A stretch of DNA of 64,000 nt from Neorhizobium sp. NCHU2750 (GCF_003597675.1 NZ_CP030827.1:3100001-3164000); one strand, 5' to 3'. Positions 51,446 to 60,212 are shown, counted from the first letter of the stretch. The notes: generated from the sequence alone by a model not told the origin. Numbers and translations: made by a program.

Positions 51446-52405
51446 TTACGATCTCTCTGCAGCACGCCGCTCCAGTCGGCAGGACGGGCGATGCCGATAG
51501 TAGGCCTCGCTCAGAAGAAAGGTCGGCAGCCCGATGGCGAGCGGCACGAAGAAATAGAGAACCCGGAAGGCAACCAGCGCCCCGATGATCTCCTTGCCCG
51601 GCAGAATGCCGAGCATGGTCGCCTCCAGCACGCCGAGCCCGCCCGGAACATGGCTGATCAGCGACGCGATATTGGCCGTCACATAGGCGCCTGCGACCTC
51701 GAAATAGGAGATCGGTCCGAACACCGCGACGAGCTGGTGGATCGCAGCGGCCACGCAAGCGAAGTTCAGCGTGCCGATACCGACCTGCAGGGCGGCAAGC
51801 CCGATACCCGGTGGCTCTATGCGCCATTGGCGCAGTCGCACCGGCAGACGCAGTGCGCAAATCAGCAGATAGCCGGTCGGAACGGCAAGGCAGCCAAGCC
51901 CCGCCGCAATCCGCGTCCCGGCATCGATGCCGAACAGATCGGTATCCGGCCCGAGGTCGAGCAGCAACACGATGGCGGCGAGTGCCGCAAGCCCGAGCCC
52001 GACGGTAATGCCGCAAAAGCCGATCACTTTCGCAATCTCGCCACCCGAAAGCCCGAAGCGCGAATAGAAGCGATAGCGAACCGCGCCGCTGCTGAGCGCC
52101 GCCATGCCGACATTATGGCCGATCGACAGCGCGCAGAAGGAGGCAAGCCCCGCCTGCCGCCATGGAAGCGGCTTGCCCGCGTAACGGACCGCCAGCGTGT
52201 CGAACCCGGAAAGGCAGAGATAGGATGCCGCGACGAAGACGAGGGCGGAACCGAGCCTCGCCAACGGAATGGCCTGAACCGCCTCTGCGATCTCTGCCCA
52301 CGAATAGCGACCGAGGCTGCGATAGACGAAGAAGGCGGCGATAGCGATGGCGGCAAGCACGGCCACATGTACGGCCCTATGTGCGATTTGCGTCCTGCCG
52401 TTCAT
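51446..52405 (-). CDS. YbhN/UPF0104-type membrane protein (LPG synthase-like TM domain)
   Basis: A 319-residue membrane protein with about eight spans (for example VAVLAAIAIAAFFVYRSL, ALVFVAASYLCLSGFDTLAVRYAGKPLP, ICALRLPV). The motif GLASFCALSIGHNVGMAALSSGAVRYRFYSRFGLS and the C-terminal ANIASLISHVPGGLGVLEATML are typical of UPF0104/YbhN, related to the flippase domain of MprF. ATG 52405 follows CAGGAGGCGGA. It converges on the PLD gene and is divergent from the YbhP-like gene, so the three are clustered as in E. coli ybhNOP but not collinear. Confidence 0.9.
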   Translation of the reverse strand: MNGRTQIAHRAVHVAVLAAIAIAAFFVYRSLGRYSWAEIAEAVQAIPLARLGSALVFVAASYLCLSGFDTLAVRYAGKPLPWRQAGLASFCALSIGHNVGMAALSSGAVRYRFYSRFGLSGGEIAKVIGFCGITVGLGLAALAAIVLLLDLGPDTDLFGIDAGTRIAAGLGCLAVPTGYLLICALRLPVRLRQWRIEPPGIGLAALQVGIGTLNFACVAAAIHQLVAVFGPISYFEVAGAYVTANIASLISHVPGGLGVLEATMLGILPGKEIIGALVAFRVLYFFVPLAIGLPTFLLSEAYYRHRPSCRLERRAAERS

Positions 52406-52479
52406 TCCGCCTCCTGTCATTCCGCTACCTGCGATGCCGCTGGCCGCCATTCTGCGGCCCGTCATTCTGCTGCAAAGGG

Positions 52480-52504
52480 GGAACGAAAGCCGGTCAAAGG
52501 TGTT
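52480..52504 (+). promoter_or_regulatory. EcfG-like promoter of the YbhP-like gene
   Basis: GGAAC (52480-52484), 16 bp, TGTT (52501-52504). The -10 ends 9 bp before the ATG, giving at most a very short leader. Confidence 0.5.
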
Positions 52505-52513
52505 CCCTGCCCT

Positions 52514-53299
52514 ATGCAGTCAGCTTGCCCGCCAGAAATAGAGCCAGAACCAGAGCCGCAATCCGAAATTGGCGCGGCACCCCGCCGCCTCAGGCTCCTG
52601 ACCTATAACGTCCATAGCTGCATCGGCACCGACCGGCGGCTAGACCCCGCGCGGGTGGCCGACGTCATCGCATCACTTGCGCCGGATATTATCGGCCTGC
52701 AGGAACTCGATGTCGGCAGAAGGCGCACCGGCGGCATAGACCAGGCCCATGCGATCGCCGAAATCCTCAAGCTACAGTACCATTTCCATGCCGCGCTCGA
52801 TGTCGAGGAAGAGCGCTATGGTGACGCCATCCTCACCGCCCTGCCGGCGACACTGGTCAAGGCCGGCCCCCTGCCGTCAGTTGGCGAACAGCGCGGCGCA
52901 ATCTGGGTCGAGGTGGAACTCGGAGAAAAGCGCCTGCAGGTGATCAACACCCATCTCGGCCTGCGCCGCATCGACAGGATGAAGCAGGCCGACACGCTTC
53001 TCGGCCCTGACTGGCTGGGTCATGCGCGCTGCCGAGAAAACCCGGTCGTGCTGCTCGGCGACTTCAACTCGATCCCCGCAAGCCGCCCCTACGGCAAACT
53101 CGCTGCCACGCTCACCGACATCCGCCGACACCGGACCGCAAGCCTGCCCGCCACCTTCCCCTCGCGCTTTCCGCTGCTGCGGCTGGATCACATATTCACC
53201 ACCGGCGCGGTCCAGACGATCAGCGCCGAAGTCGTCTCCACCCCGCTCGCAAGACAGGCATCGGACCACCTGCCGCTGATGGCAACGGTGGAGGTGTGA
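52514..53299 (+). CDS. Endonuclease/exonuclease/phosphatase-family protein, YbhP-like
   Basis: A 261-residue metal-dependent phosphoesterase of the EEP superfamily. Motifs: LTYNVHSCIGTDRRLDPARVADVI, IIGLQELDV (catalytic Glu), VINTHLGLRRIDRMKQ, NPVVLLGDFNSIPAS (Asp, Asn) and RLDHIFTT ... SDHLPLMATVEV (Asp-His at the end). It resembles YbhP, encoded beside clsB, so it may cleave a phospholipid or nucleotide product. The start at 52514 lacks a clear Shine-Dalgarno, but an EcfG-like promoter just upstream would give a nearly leaderless mRNA. A 20-residue Pro/Glu-rich N-terminus precedes the domain. Confidence 0.88.
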   Translation: MQSACPPEIEPEPEPQSEIGAAPRRLRLLTYNVHSCIGTDRRLDPARVADVIASLAPDIIGLQELDVGRRRTGGIDQAHAIAEILKLQYHFHAALDVEEERYGDAILTALPATLVKAGPLPSVGEQRGAIWVEVELGEKRLQVINTHLGLRRIDRMKQADTLLGPDWLGHARCRENPVVLLGDFNSIPASRPYGKLAATLTDIRRHRTASLPATFPSRFPLLRLDHIFTTGAVQTISAEVVSTPLARQASDHLPLMATVEV

Positions 53300-53399
53300 T
53301 CACCGCAGGGTTCGAGGAGGCAGTCGGAGTTTCGGGACAAGATGAATGTAAGGGGCAGCAAGGGCGCCACGCATACGACCTAAAACCTCGCACCGTACT

Positions 53400-53705
53400 T
53401 CAGCGAGGCCAGCCCTCATCCGGCCAATCTCTGGCAGTGTGAATGACGCGCAATATGACAATCGTTTCGCGACCGGCCATCGCCCGGGTCTCATAGGCGA
53501 TGATATAGGGAAGGCGGTCGAGCGACTTCTCATAGGTGCCTGCAACCCGCCCCGGCCGGCCCGTCAGAAATTCACCCAACCGGCGTCCTGCGGCCTCCAA
53601 CGCGTCCACCACACGTTCGGCTGCGTCCGGATTATCCTCGGCGATGTGGCGCAGGATCTCCAGCATGTCGCGATGGGCATCGGCGGACCAGACGACGGCC
53701 CTCAT
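53400..53705 (-). CDS. RelE/ParE-family toxin
   Basis: A 101-residue toxin of the ParE/RelE superfamily: VVWSADAHRDMLEILRHIAEDNPDAAERVVDALEAA, then GRRLGEFLTGRPGRVAGTYEKSLDRLPYIIAYE and IVILRVIHTARDWP, the usual beta-sheet with Arg near the end. ParE types poison gyrase, RelE types cut mRNA; the features point to ParE. It overlaps the antitoxin gene by four bases (ATGA), typical of operon coupling, and appears intact. Confidence 0.9.
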   Translation of the reverse strand: MRAVVWSADAHRDMLEILRHIAEDNPDAAERVVDALEAAGRRLGEFLTGRPGRVAGTYEKSLDRLPYIIAYETRAMAGRETIVILRVIHTARDWPDEGWPR

Positions 53706-53971
53706 TCCGGCTTGAGCTTCACGCGTCGCGCCTCTTCGACGACAGCCCTCATGTCAGCCATCGCCTGATCATGTGAGACGACGCGTCCGGCATCCGCATC
53801 CGCCCGACCGCGCTTTATCCCCTCGATGATCTCAAGCTCGCGACCGACATAGGCCTCCACAGCCTCTGCGGCCAGAAACGATTTGCTGCGCCTTGTATCG
53901 GCTGCAATCCTTTCGAGCTTTTCCTTCACCTCGGCGGGAACCCGAATGGTCATGGTCGTGCTGCCGGGCAT
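53702..53971 (-). CDS. Ribbon-helix-helix antitoxin
   Basis: An 89-residue RHH/CopG antitoxin. The N-terminal ribbon TMTIRVPAEVKEKLERIAADTRRSKSFLAAEAVEAYV (residues about 6-42) binds DNA, and the C-terminal acidic/helical tail would wrap around the toxin. Upstream on the same strand is a CTTGT-AC-ACAAG palindrome (53992-54003), the likely autorepression site. It is the first gene of the pair. Confidence 0.9.
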   Translation of the reverse strand: MPGSTTMTIRVPAEVKEKLERIAADTRRSKSFLAAEAVEAYVGRELEIIEGIKRGRADADAGRVVSHDQAMADMRAVVEEARRVKLKPE

Positions 53972-53991
53972 TCGTTATCCTCTTGTGCTGT

Positions 53992-54003
53992 CTTGTACAC
54001 AAG
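53992..54003. promoter_or_regulatory. Candidate operator of the ParE/RHH pair
   Basis: CTTGT-AC-ACAAG, 21 bp upstream of the antitoxin start. A nearby CTTGTGC (53982-53988) may be a further half-site. Short palindromes in this position are usual for RHH antitoxins. Confidence 0.5.
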
Positions 54004-54039
54004 CTAGCACATCATCGTGTCGGACGCGAGACGCAGCCG

Positions 54040-54633
54040 TCAATGCAACAGTCGGTGCAGGCGCCGTGCTTCCTTCAGCATCTGCGCGACCGCCCTGTCG
54101 TCCGTCGCCTCACCAGCCGCCGATGGGATCGCAACGACACGAACGGTGCGGGCGCCGGCGTCCCCCATATGCCGGATGATCCGTTGCAGGATGGCGCCCT
54201 CCATGCCGTCGTCCAGTATGACGACATCCTTGCCGGCATGCCTGTGCGTGCCCGCCTCGTCGTCGTCGCCCAAATACATGAAGTGCTGCCGCGCCAGTTC
54301 GGCGGTCTGCCGCTGCCGCTCGCTGTTCAGGTAACCGGGCGGCAGATGGAAATTGCGGGCCAAGGCCTCGTCCACGGAAAGCTGCGGGCGGTCGAGATCG
54401 ATGATCGACCCGACCGGCTGTTCGGGATGGCCCGGCGCGAAGATCCGCCCGACAAGCAGGAGATCGAGTTCGCAGCCGAGCCTTCGCGTCGCCTCGAAGG
54501 CGAGAGCGACCTGCGCGGGCGAAAGCGCGACCACCACGACATCGCCGAGCGACAATGCCGCCACCTCTTCCGCCAGCATGAGGCTCGCCTCGTCATGGTT
54601 GGTATAATGCGCTGGATCCCATCCCGGCTGCAT
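54040..54633 (-). CDS. Phosphoribosyltransferase-like protein
   Basis: A 197-residue protein with a PRTase-type fold. The central strand and loop VVVVALSPAQVALAFEATRRLGCELDLLLVGRIFAPGHPEQPVGSI lead to the PRPP-loop equivalent KDVVILDDGMEGAILQRIIRHMG (about residues 138-160). The loop reads DDGMEG rather than the usual DDGxxTG, so activity is uncertain. ATG 54633 has GGAGGAGGATTTGTC upstream. Downstream of the cupin regulator gene by 64 bp on the same strand; function unknown. Confidence 0.78.
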   Translation of the reverse strand: MQPGWDPAHYTNHDEASLMLAEEVAALSLGDVVVVALSPAQVALAFEATRRLGCELDLLLVGRIFAPGHPEQPVGSIIDLDRPQLSVDEALARNFHLPPGYLNSERQRQTAELARQHFMYLGDDDEAGTHRHAGKDVVILDDGMEGAILQRIIRHMGDAGARTVRVVAIPSAAGEATDDRAVAQMLKEARRLHRLLH

Positions 54634-54697
54634 GACAAATCCTCCTCCCGGCAGAATTGCCTGAAAGGATAAAGCGGCGGGTGGCCGATTAGTTCCG

Positions 54698-55252
54698 CTA
54701 CCGGCGCGACAGGACCACGAGATAGCGCGCGGCCGTCGGGCCTGGATTGGCAAAGACGCATTCCGATGGATTGCCGAGCAGCAGGCAATCCCCGGATTTC
54801 AGCCGATGTTCGGCACTTCCCTCGAAAAAATCGAGTCGGCCTTCGAGAACCCAGATCTGCTGCTGCTGAAAGGCGAAGGCAGAGGCCGGATAGGGCACGC
54901 GCACACCGGCAGGCAGGCTGACCTCGATCAGTTCCGCGGCCGCCCCCGCGGGGGAAACGGCGCGGCGCACATAACCCGTTTCGGGATCGGTCCACACCGC
55001 CTGCGTCTCGGCAACGCTCAACCGCTCGGATGCCCCTTCCGCCGCAGCGATCAGCACCGAAAGCGGCAGGCCGAAGGCGCCGGACAGCCGGCCGAGAACC
55101 GTCGCGGTCGGGCTTGCCTCGCGGCGCTCGATCTTGCTGATCATCGCCTTGGAAACGCCGGAGCGCTCCGCAAGCTCGGAAAGCGACCATTTCCGCGCCT
55201 CCCGCTCATGCCTGAGCGTTGCGGCTATCGCCTCGGCAGGATCATGCTCCAT
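54698..55252 (-). CDS. XRE-family regulator with C-terminal cupin domain
   Basis: A 184-residue regulator. Helix-turn-helix WSLSELAERSGVSKAMISKIERREASPTATVLGRLSGAF (about residues 22-60), then a cupin ligand domain (YPASAFAFQQQQIWVLEGRLDFFEGSAEHRLKSGDCLLL, typical HxxG-type barrel). It is divergent from the flavin monooxygenase gene and probably represses it or responds to its substrate. A GTCTCTT/AAGAGAC palindrome lies between them. Confidence 0.92.
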   Translation of the reverse strand: MEHDPAEAIAATLRHEREARKWSLSELAERSGVSKAMISKIERREASPTATVLGRLSGAFGLPLSVLIAAAEGASERLSVAETQAVWTDPETGYVRRAVSPAGAAAELIEVSLPAGVRVPYPASAFAFQQQQIWVLEGRLDFFEGSAEHRLKSGDCLLLGNPSECVFANPGPTAARYLVVLSRR

Positions 55253-55292
55253 CTCAACCGGCTCCCGTCAATCACCAGCTTGCAATCGTCAA

Positions 55293-55316
55293 GTCTCTTA
55301 TAGTAGACAAAGAGAC
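55293..55316. promoter_or_regulatory. Candidate operator between cupin regulator and monooxygenase
   Basis: GTCTCTT (55293-55299), 10 bp, AAGAGAC (55310-55316). The pair sits in the 105-bp divergent promoter region, where the XRE-cupin regulator would bind. Confidence 0.6.
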
Positions 55317-55357
55317 CATATAGGAGACGGATCAATTCCGCAACGAGGGGTGACAGC

Positions 55358-56731
55358 ATGAGCAGCTCAATGGCGCGCGAAATCCGTTTCAACGCATTCG
55401 ACATGAACTGCGTCGGCCACATCCAGCAAGGCCTGTGGACCCACCCGCGCGACCAGTCGCATCGCTACAGGGAACTCTCCTACTGGATCGATTATGCGCG
55501 GCGGCTTGAGGCCGGACTGTTCGACGGCATCTTTCTCGCCGATGTCGTCGGCGTCAACGACGTCTATGGCGGCAATGGCGATGCGGCGCTGAAGGGCGCC
55601 GTGCAGGTTCCGGTCAACGACCCGATGCTGCTTGTGCCGGCCATGGCGGCGGTTACGAAACACCTCTCCTTCGGCATCACCGCCAACCTCACCTACGAGC
55701 CGCCCTTCCTGTTTGCCCGCCGCATGTCGACGCTCGATCACCTGACCGGCGGGCGGATCGGCTGGAACATCGTCACCGGCTATCTCGACAGTGCGGCAAA
55801 GGCGATCGGCCTGTCCGGACAGGCCGCCCATGACGATCGCTACGATCTCGCCGACGAATACATGCAGGTCATCTACGGCCTCATGGAAGGAAGCTGGGCC
55901 GACGATGCCGTCGTCTTCGACCGACAAAACGGCATCTATGCCGAGCCGGCAAAGGTCCGCAAACTGCATCACCACGGCAAGCAATACACGATCGATGCCA
56001 TGCATCTGTGCGAGCCCTCGCCGCAGCGCACCCCTGTTCTCTATCAGGCGGGCTCGTCGGCGCGCGGCCGCGAATTCGCCGCCACCCATGCCGAATGCGT
56101 CTTCGTCAATGGCCAGACAATGGAGGGCGTGCGTGCCATCGTCGACGATATCGGTGCCCGTGCCGTCTCGGCCGGCCGCTTCCCGGACGACATCAAGATC
56201 TTCATGGGCGCCACCATCATCACCGGCCGCACCGACAGCGAGGCTCGCGACAAGTTCGAGGACTATCGCCGCCATGCGAGTTCCGAAGGCGCACTCGTCC
56301 ATGCCGCCGCCTCGCTCGGCATCGATTTTTCAAAATATGACCTCGACGAGCCGATAGAGACGGCCAGAAGCGCTGCCATTGTCTCCAATGTCGAGGCGAT
56401 GACCCGCACGGCCGGGCCGAAATGGACGAAGCGCAAGTTGCTGGAACAGATGATCCTCGGCAGCCGCCAGCCGCCGATGGTAGGCTCGGCGGAAAAGATC
56501 GCCGATACGCTGGCAGACTGGGTGGATCAGGTGGGCATCGACGGGTTCAACCTGTCGCGCACCGTGGTTCCGGAATGCTTCGACGACATCATCGACCTCG
56601 TCATCCCGATCCTGCAGGACCGCGGCCTCTACAAGACGAGCTATCGGGAGGGAAGCTTGCGTGAGAAACTCTTCGGAGAGCCGATGCTGCCGGCGAGGCA
56701 TGTGGGGGCTAAGGTACGATGGGTGGAATGA
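55358..56731 (+). CDS. NtaA/SnaA/DszA-type flavin-dependent monooxygenase
   Basis: A 457-residue bacterial luciferase-like enzyme of the FMNH2-dependent NtaA/DszA group. Hallmarks: REIRFNAFDMNCVGHIQQGLWTHPRDQSHRY, FDGIFLADVVGVNDVYGG, LSFGITANLTYEPPFLFARRMSTLDHLTGGRIGWNIVTGYLDSAAKAIGL and PVLYQAGSSARGREFAATHAECVFV. Members oxidise nitrilotriacetate, alkanesulfonates, dibenzothiophene or similar compounds using a separate flavin reductase. Substrate unknown; no reductase gene adjacent. The start has GAGGGGTGACAGC upstream. Confidence 0.93.
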   Translation: MSSSMAREIRFNAFDMNCVGHIQQGLWTHPRDQSHRYRELSYWIDYARRLEAGLFDGIFLADVVGVNDVYGGNGDAALKGAVQVPVNDPMLLVPAMAAVTKHLSFGITANLTYEPPFLFARRMSTLDHLTGGRIGWNIVTGYLDSAAKAIGLSGQAAHDDRYDLADEYMQVIYGLMEGSWADDAVVFDRQNGIYAEPAKVRKLHHHGKQYTIDAMHLCEPSPQRTPVLYQAGSSARGREFAATHAECVFVNGQTMEGVRAIVDDIGARAVSAGRFPDDIKIFMGATIITGRTDSEARDKFEDYRRHASSEGALVHAAASLGIDFSKYDLDEPIETARSAAIVSNVEAMTRTAGPKWTKRKLLEQMILGSRQPPMVGSAEKIADTLADWVDQVGIDGFNLSRTVVPECFDDIIDLVIPILQDRGLYKTSYREGSLREKLFGEPMLPARHVGAKVRWVE

Positions 56732-56795
56732 CGTTGAGGGCAACAATACCCCCTCTACCCCGCCGGGCCTGAAATGTCGTGCTTATGAAGGCAAG

Positions 56796-56924
56796 ACCCC
56801 TCCCAACCCTCCCCACAAGGGGGAGGGCTTAACCCAGCCGATCCGCCCAAGCCCAATCAAGGCAGGGGATTGCGGCACGTTTTCTCCCCCCTTGTGGGGG
56901 AGATGGCCGGCAGGCCAGAGAGGG
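56796..56924. repeat. Palindromic intergenic repeat, copy D (inverted)
   Basis: Same family as copy C and oriented alike: ACCCCTCCCAACCCTCCCCAC at the start, CTCCCCCCTTGTGGGGGAG near the end, then GGCCGGCAGGCCAGAGAGGG. It lies between the collinear monooxygenase and MFS genes. Confidence 0.88.
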
Positions 56925-56956
56925 AATTGCCGGGCGAAAAGACCGGGAAGAACAGG

Positions 56957-58186
56957 ATGGCATCACAAACCGCACACAGACAAACCACCCGCTGGACCAT
57001 GCTGGCGACGATCAGCCTGGCCGTCGTGCTCTCCTTCTCCACATGGTTCTCCGCCACCGCAATCGCGCCTGAGCTCAAATCCGCGTGGGCGCTCTCCGAT
57101 GCCGAAGCCGGGTGGCTGACGAACGGCGTGCAGCTCGGTTTCGTCATCGGCGCGCTGGCGGCAAGCCTGTTCAACCTTCCCGATCTCATCCGCATGAACC
57201 GGCTGATGGCCGCTTCCGCAACGCTTGCCGCCGCAGCCAATGCCGCCCTGCTCCTCGATCCCGGTCCGCTCGGCGCCATCCTGTTGCGCATGGTGACCGG
57301 CATGGCGCTCGCCGGCGTCTATCCCCCGGCGCTGAAACTCGTCGCCACATGGTTTGTCAGGGGCCGCGGCATGGCGCTCGCCGCCGTCATCGGCGCGATT
57401 ACCGCCGGTTCCTCGCTGCCGCATCTCGTGCGCGGCCTGACGTCGGGCGTCGACTGGCATGTCGTCATCATAGCCTCGAGCGCTGCAAGCCTCGTCGCCG
57501 CCATCCTCTTCCTCGCCGGCACGCGTGAAGGGCCGGATGCCTTCGGCAAGGCGGTCTTCGACCCGCGTCAGATCCCGACGGTACTCGCCGATCGCAACCT
57601 GCTGCTCGTCAATTTCGGCTATTTCGGCCATATGTGGGAACTCTATGCCATGTGGGCCTGGCTGCTCGCCTATCTGACGGCCGCCTATCAGGCTCACGAT
57701 CTGGCGCTTTCCGCCAGTGCCTCGCTTCTCACTTTCGTGGCCGTGGCCTCCGGTGTGCTCGGTTGCTTCATCGGCGGCTTCTGCTCCGACCGCTATGGCC
57801 GAACCGCGACCACCGCCGGCATGATGATCGTCTCGGGAATCTGCGCGCTCCTCATCGGCTTCGCCTTCGACGGCCCGCTCTGGCTGCTTGTCGCGATCGT
57901 CATCCTCTGGGGCATCTCGATCATCGGCGATTCGGCGCAGTTTTCCGCCGCAGTGACCGAGCTTGCCGATCGCCGCTATGTCGGCACCGCCTTGTCCCTG
58001 CAGATGGGCATCGGCTTTGCCCTGACGATCCTGATCATCTGGCTGATGCCGAAACTGGCCCTGCTGTTCGGCGGCTGGCAATGGACCTTCTCGGTCCTCG
58101 CCATCGGCCCGGCAATCGGCGCCGCATCCATGCTGATCCTGCGCGGGCGCCCGGAAGCATTGCGGCTGGCCAACGGCCGGCGCTAG
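56957..58186 (+). CDS. MFS transporter
   Basis: A 409-residue major facilitator with 12 predicted spans. The N-terminal half has RRM-like loop residues (NRLMAASATLAAAANAALLLDPG) and the conserved RMVTGMALAGVYPPALKLVATWF; the second half has GCFIGGFCSDRYGRTATTAGMM (MFS motif A copy) and FLAGTREG-type loop. It resembles cyanate/nitrate-type or acid-transporting members, but the substrate is unclear. ATG 56957 has GGGAAGAACAGG upstream; the longer frame reads through repeat copy D. The TetR gene downstream may control it. Confidence 0.9.
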   Translation: MASQTAHRQTTRWTMLATISLAVVLSFSTWFSATAIAPELKSAWALSDAEAGWLTNGVQLGFVIGALAASLFNLPDLIRMNRLMAASATLAAAANAALLLDPGPLGAILLRMVTGMALAGVYPPALKLVATWFVRGRGMALAAVIGAITAGSSLPHLVRGLTSGVDWHVVIIASSAASLVAAILFLAGTREGPDAFGKAVFDPRQIPTVLADRNLLLVNFGYFGHMWELYAMWAWLLAYLTAAYQAHDLALSASASLLTFVAVASGVLGCFIGGFCSDRYGRTATTAGMMIVSGICALLIGFAFDGPLWLLVAIVILWGISIIGDSAQFSAAVTELADRRYVGTALSLQMGIGFALTILIIWLMPKLALLFGGWQWTFSVLAIGPAIGAASMLILRGRPEALRLANGRR

Positions 58187-58240
58187 CGCAATTTCAGCAA
58201 GGGTGGGCACACCAAGACACCGCTTGCATCCGGCCGGCAA

Positions 58241-58259
58241 TTATTCAATTGTACAATAA
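58241..58259. promoter_or_regulatory. AT-rich palindrome upstream of the TetR gene
   Basis: TTATT...AATAA arms (58241-58245, 58255-58259) enclose the perfect palindrome ATTGTACAAT (58248-58257), 43 bp before the TetR start. A plausible autoregulatory site. Confidence 0.55.
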
Positions 58260-58301
58260 GCAGCGAACACCCATCATCACAGTAAAGAGGCAGCCCCCCG
58301 C

Positions 58302-58946
58302 ATGACGCCAGCGCGCCGCAGCTATACCCGCGCCAGCGAGGCCGAACGCCGTGAGGACCTGATCCTCGCGACACTCGATTGCATCGCCGAGAGCGGCATC
58401 CAGGGCGCGACCGTGCGCCAGATCGCCACCCGCGCCGGCGTCACCGCCGGCCTGATCCGCCATTATTTTACCGGCAAGGATCAGATGCTGGAGGCGGCCT
58501 ACAAGGCGGTGATGGACGGCATGACCGAGATCGCCATAAAGGCCTCGGAAGAGGCAGGCAGCGCGCGCGCCCGGCTGTCCCGCTTCATCGTCGCAAACGT
58601 CACGCCCCCGGTCACCGATCCCCGCACCCTGTCACTCTGGGCGGCCTTCATCAGCCATATCCAGACCGACCAGACTTTCGCCGCGATCCACCGGGAAAAC
58701 TATCTCGCCTTTCTCGGTGCCTTGGAAAAGCTGCTCACCGCCTTTTTCGACGAACGGGGCACGGCGCTGTCCTCAAAGGACTGTCGCAGCTTCGCGATCT
58801 CGCTGAACGCGCTGATCGATGGTCTCTGGCTGGAAGGCACGTTGACCGCCGACCTGTTTGCCGAAAACGAACTCGCCGACAGTGCACTTGCCTCCGTCGA
58901 GGCACTGTTGAGACTGAAGCCGGGCGAACTTTCTGCCGCCCGCTGA
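58302..58946 (+). CDS. TetR-family regulator (BetI-like)
   Basis: A 214-residue TetR regulator. Helix-turn-helix LATLDCIAESGIQGATVRQIATRAGVTAGLIRHYFTGKDQML (about residues 23-64) resembles BetI, and the C-terminal domain (LSLWAAFISHIQTDQTF ... FAISLNALIDGLWLEGTL) is typical of that subgroup. It precedes the aminotransferase and TPP-enzyme genes by 43 bp on the same strand and follows the MFS gene, so it probably controls this catabolic set. Confidence 0.92.
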   Translation: MTPARRSYTRASEAERREDLILATLDCIAESGIQGATVRQIATRAGVTAGLIRHYFTGKDQMLEAAYKAVMDGMTEIAIKASEEAGSARARLSRFIVANVTPPVTDPRTLSLWAAFISHIQTDQTFAAIHRENYLAFLGALEKLLTAFFDERGTALSSKDCRSFAISLNALIDGLWLEGTLTADLFAENELADSALASVEALLRLKPGELSAAR

Positions 58947-58989
58947 CAAACAACAAGAACAAGACGAACAAGAACAAAAGGACTGCCCC

Positions 58990-60195
58990 ATGCGCTATGC
59001 CTCGATTACCGACCGTCTCGCCCATCTCGGCTCCGGCCGCTGGGCCCTGCATCACACCGCCCGCCGCATGAAGGCCGAGGGCGAGGATGTCATCGAGCTG
59101 ACGATCGGCGAACCGGATGTCGCCCCCGACAAGGCGCTGCTGGATGAGGCATCGCGCGCCATGTATGCCGGCCGCACCCGCTATTCGAACGGCCGCGGCG
59201 AAGCGCCCGTGCTGAAGGCGCTGGTGGACAAATATTCAAAGCGCAGACCGGGCGTGACCGAAAAGAACTTTCTCTGCTTTCCCGGCACCCAGACCGCGCT
59301 CTACTGCGTCATGACCGGCCTGGTCGAGCCCGGCGACGGCGTGCTGGTCGGCGATCCGCTCTATGCGACCTATGAAGGCGTCATCGCCTCCACCGGCGCC
59401 CACATGATCCCCGTGCCGCTCCGGCCGGAAAAGAAGTTCCACCTTCAGGCAGAGGATCTCGCCCGCGCCATCACCCCGGAAGCCCGCGTCCTGCTGTTGA
59501 ACACGCCGCACAATCCGACCGGCGCCGTGCTGACCAGGGCAGAAATCGCCGCCATCGGCGAAATCTGCCGCAAGCACGATCTCTGGATCATCTGCGACGA
59601 AGTCTATGAACAGCTAATCTTTGAAGGCACCGATTTCGCCTCCCCCTTCGATATGCCGGAACTGGCGGAGCGCACGATCGCGGTCTCGTCGATCTCGAAA
59701 TCCCATGCCGCCCCCGGCTTCCGCTCCGGCTGGGCGGCAGGACCGGAAGAGTTCTGCGACCGGCTGCTTGCCGTCTCGGAGACGATGCTGTTCGGCGTCC
59801 AGCCCTTCATCGCCGACATGACCGCCAAGGCGCTATCGGAACATTTCGATACCGCCGACGTGATGCGCCAGAACTATGCGAGCCGTGCCGCAATCGTCGA
59901 AAAGGCCTTTGCCGGCAGCAATCTCGTCAAGCCGATGCCGCCCGAAGGCGGGATGTTCATCCTGCTCGACGTGGCGGCAACCGGCCTCAATGGCGAGGAA
60001 TTCGCCTGGGAACTGCTGAAGCAGGAAAAGGTCGCCGTCATGCCCGGCACCTCCTTCGGCGATCAGGCGGCCAATTTCCTGCGCATTTCGCTGACCGTGC
60101 CCGAAGACGTCCTGGAAACCGCGATGCGCCGGGTCGGCGATCTGGCGGGCCGCGTCGTCTTGAAGGCCAAGGACGCACCGCCGCATATCAGGTAA
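58990..60195 (+). CDS. Class I/II aminotransferase, AruH-like
   Basis: A 401-residue PLP-dependent aminotransferase of fold type I. The PLP Lys is in SSISKSHAAPGFRSGW (about residue 237); NTPHNPTGAVLTRAEI and the Asp-x-x-Tyr in IICDEVYEQLIF contribute to the cofactor site, and the C-terminal LRISLTVPEDV has the substrate Arg. The N-terminus MRYASITDRLAHLGSGRWALHHTARR matches the AruH type (arginine:pyruvate transaminase) in arrangement. Together with the next gene it suggests a transaminase-decarboxylase route. Substrate is inferred. Confidence 0.92.
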   Translation: MRYASITDRLAHLGSGRWALHHTARRMKAEGEDVIELTIGEPDVAPDKALLDEASRAMYAGRTRYSNGRGEAPVLKALVDKYSKRRPGVTEKNFLCFPGTQTALYCVMTGLVEPGDGVLVGDPLYATYEGVIASTGAHMIPVPLRPEKKFHLQAEDLARAITPEARVLLLNTPHNPTGAVLTRAEIAAIGEICRKHDLWIICDEVYEQLIFEGTDFASPFDMPELAERTIAVSSISKSHAAPGFRSGWAAGPEEFCDRLLAVSETMLFGVQPFIADMTAKALSEHFDTADVMRQNYASRAAIVEKAFAGSNLVKPMPPEGGMFILLDVAATGLNGEEFAWELLKQEKVAVMPGTSFGDQAANFLRISLTVPEDVLETAMRRVGDLAGRVVLKAKDAPPHIR

Positions 60196-60212
60196 CAACT
60201 GAAGGGAACAGG

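Noticed and set aside
51491..53299. A 602-codon plus-strand frame covering the YbhN-like gene
   Set aside because: Only the part after 52514 encodes the phosphoesterase; the earlier part is antisense to the UPF0104 gene.
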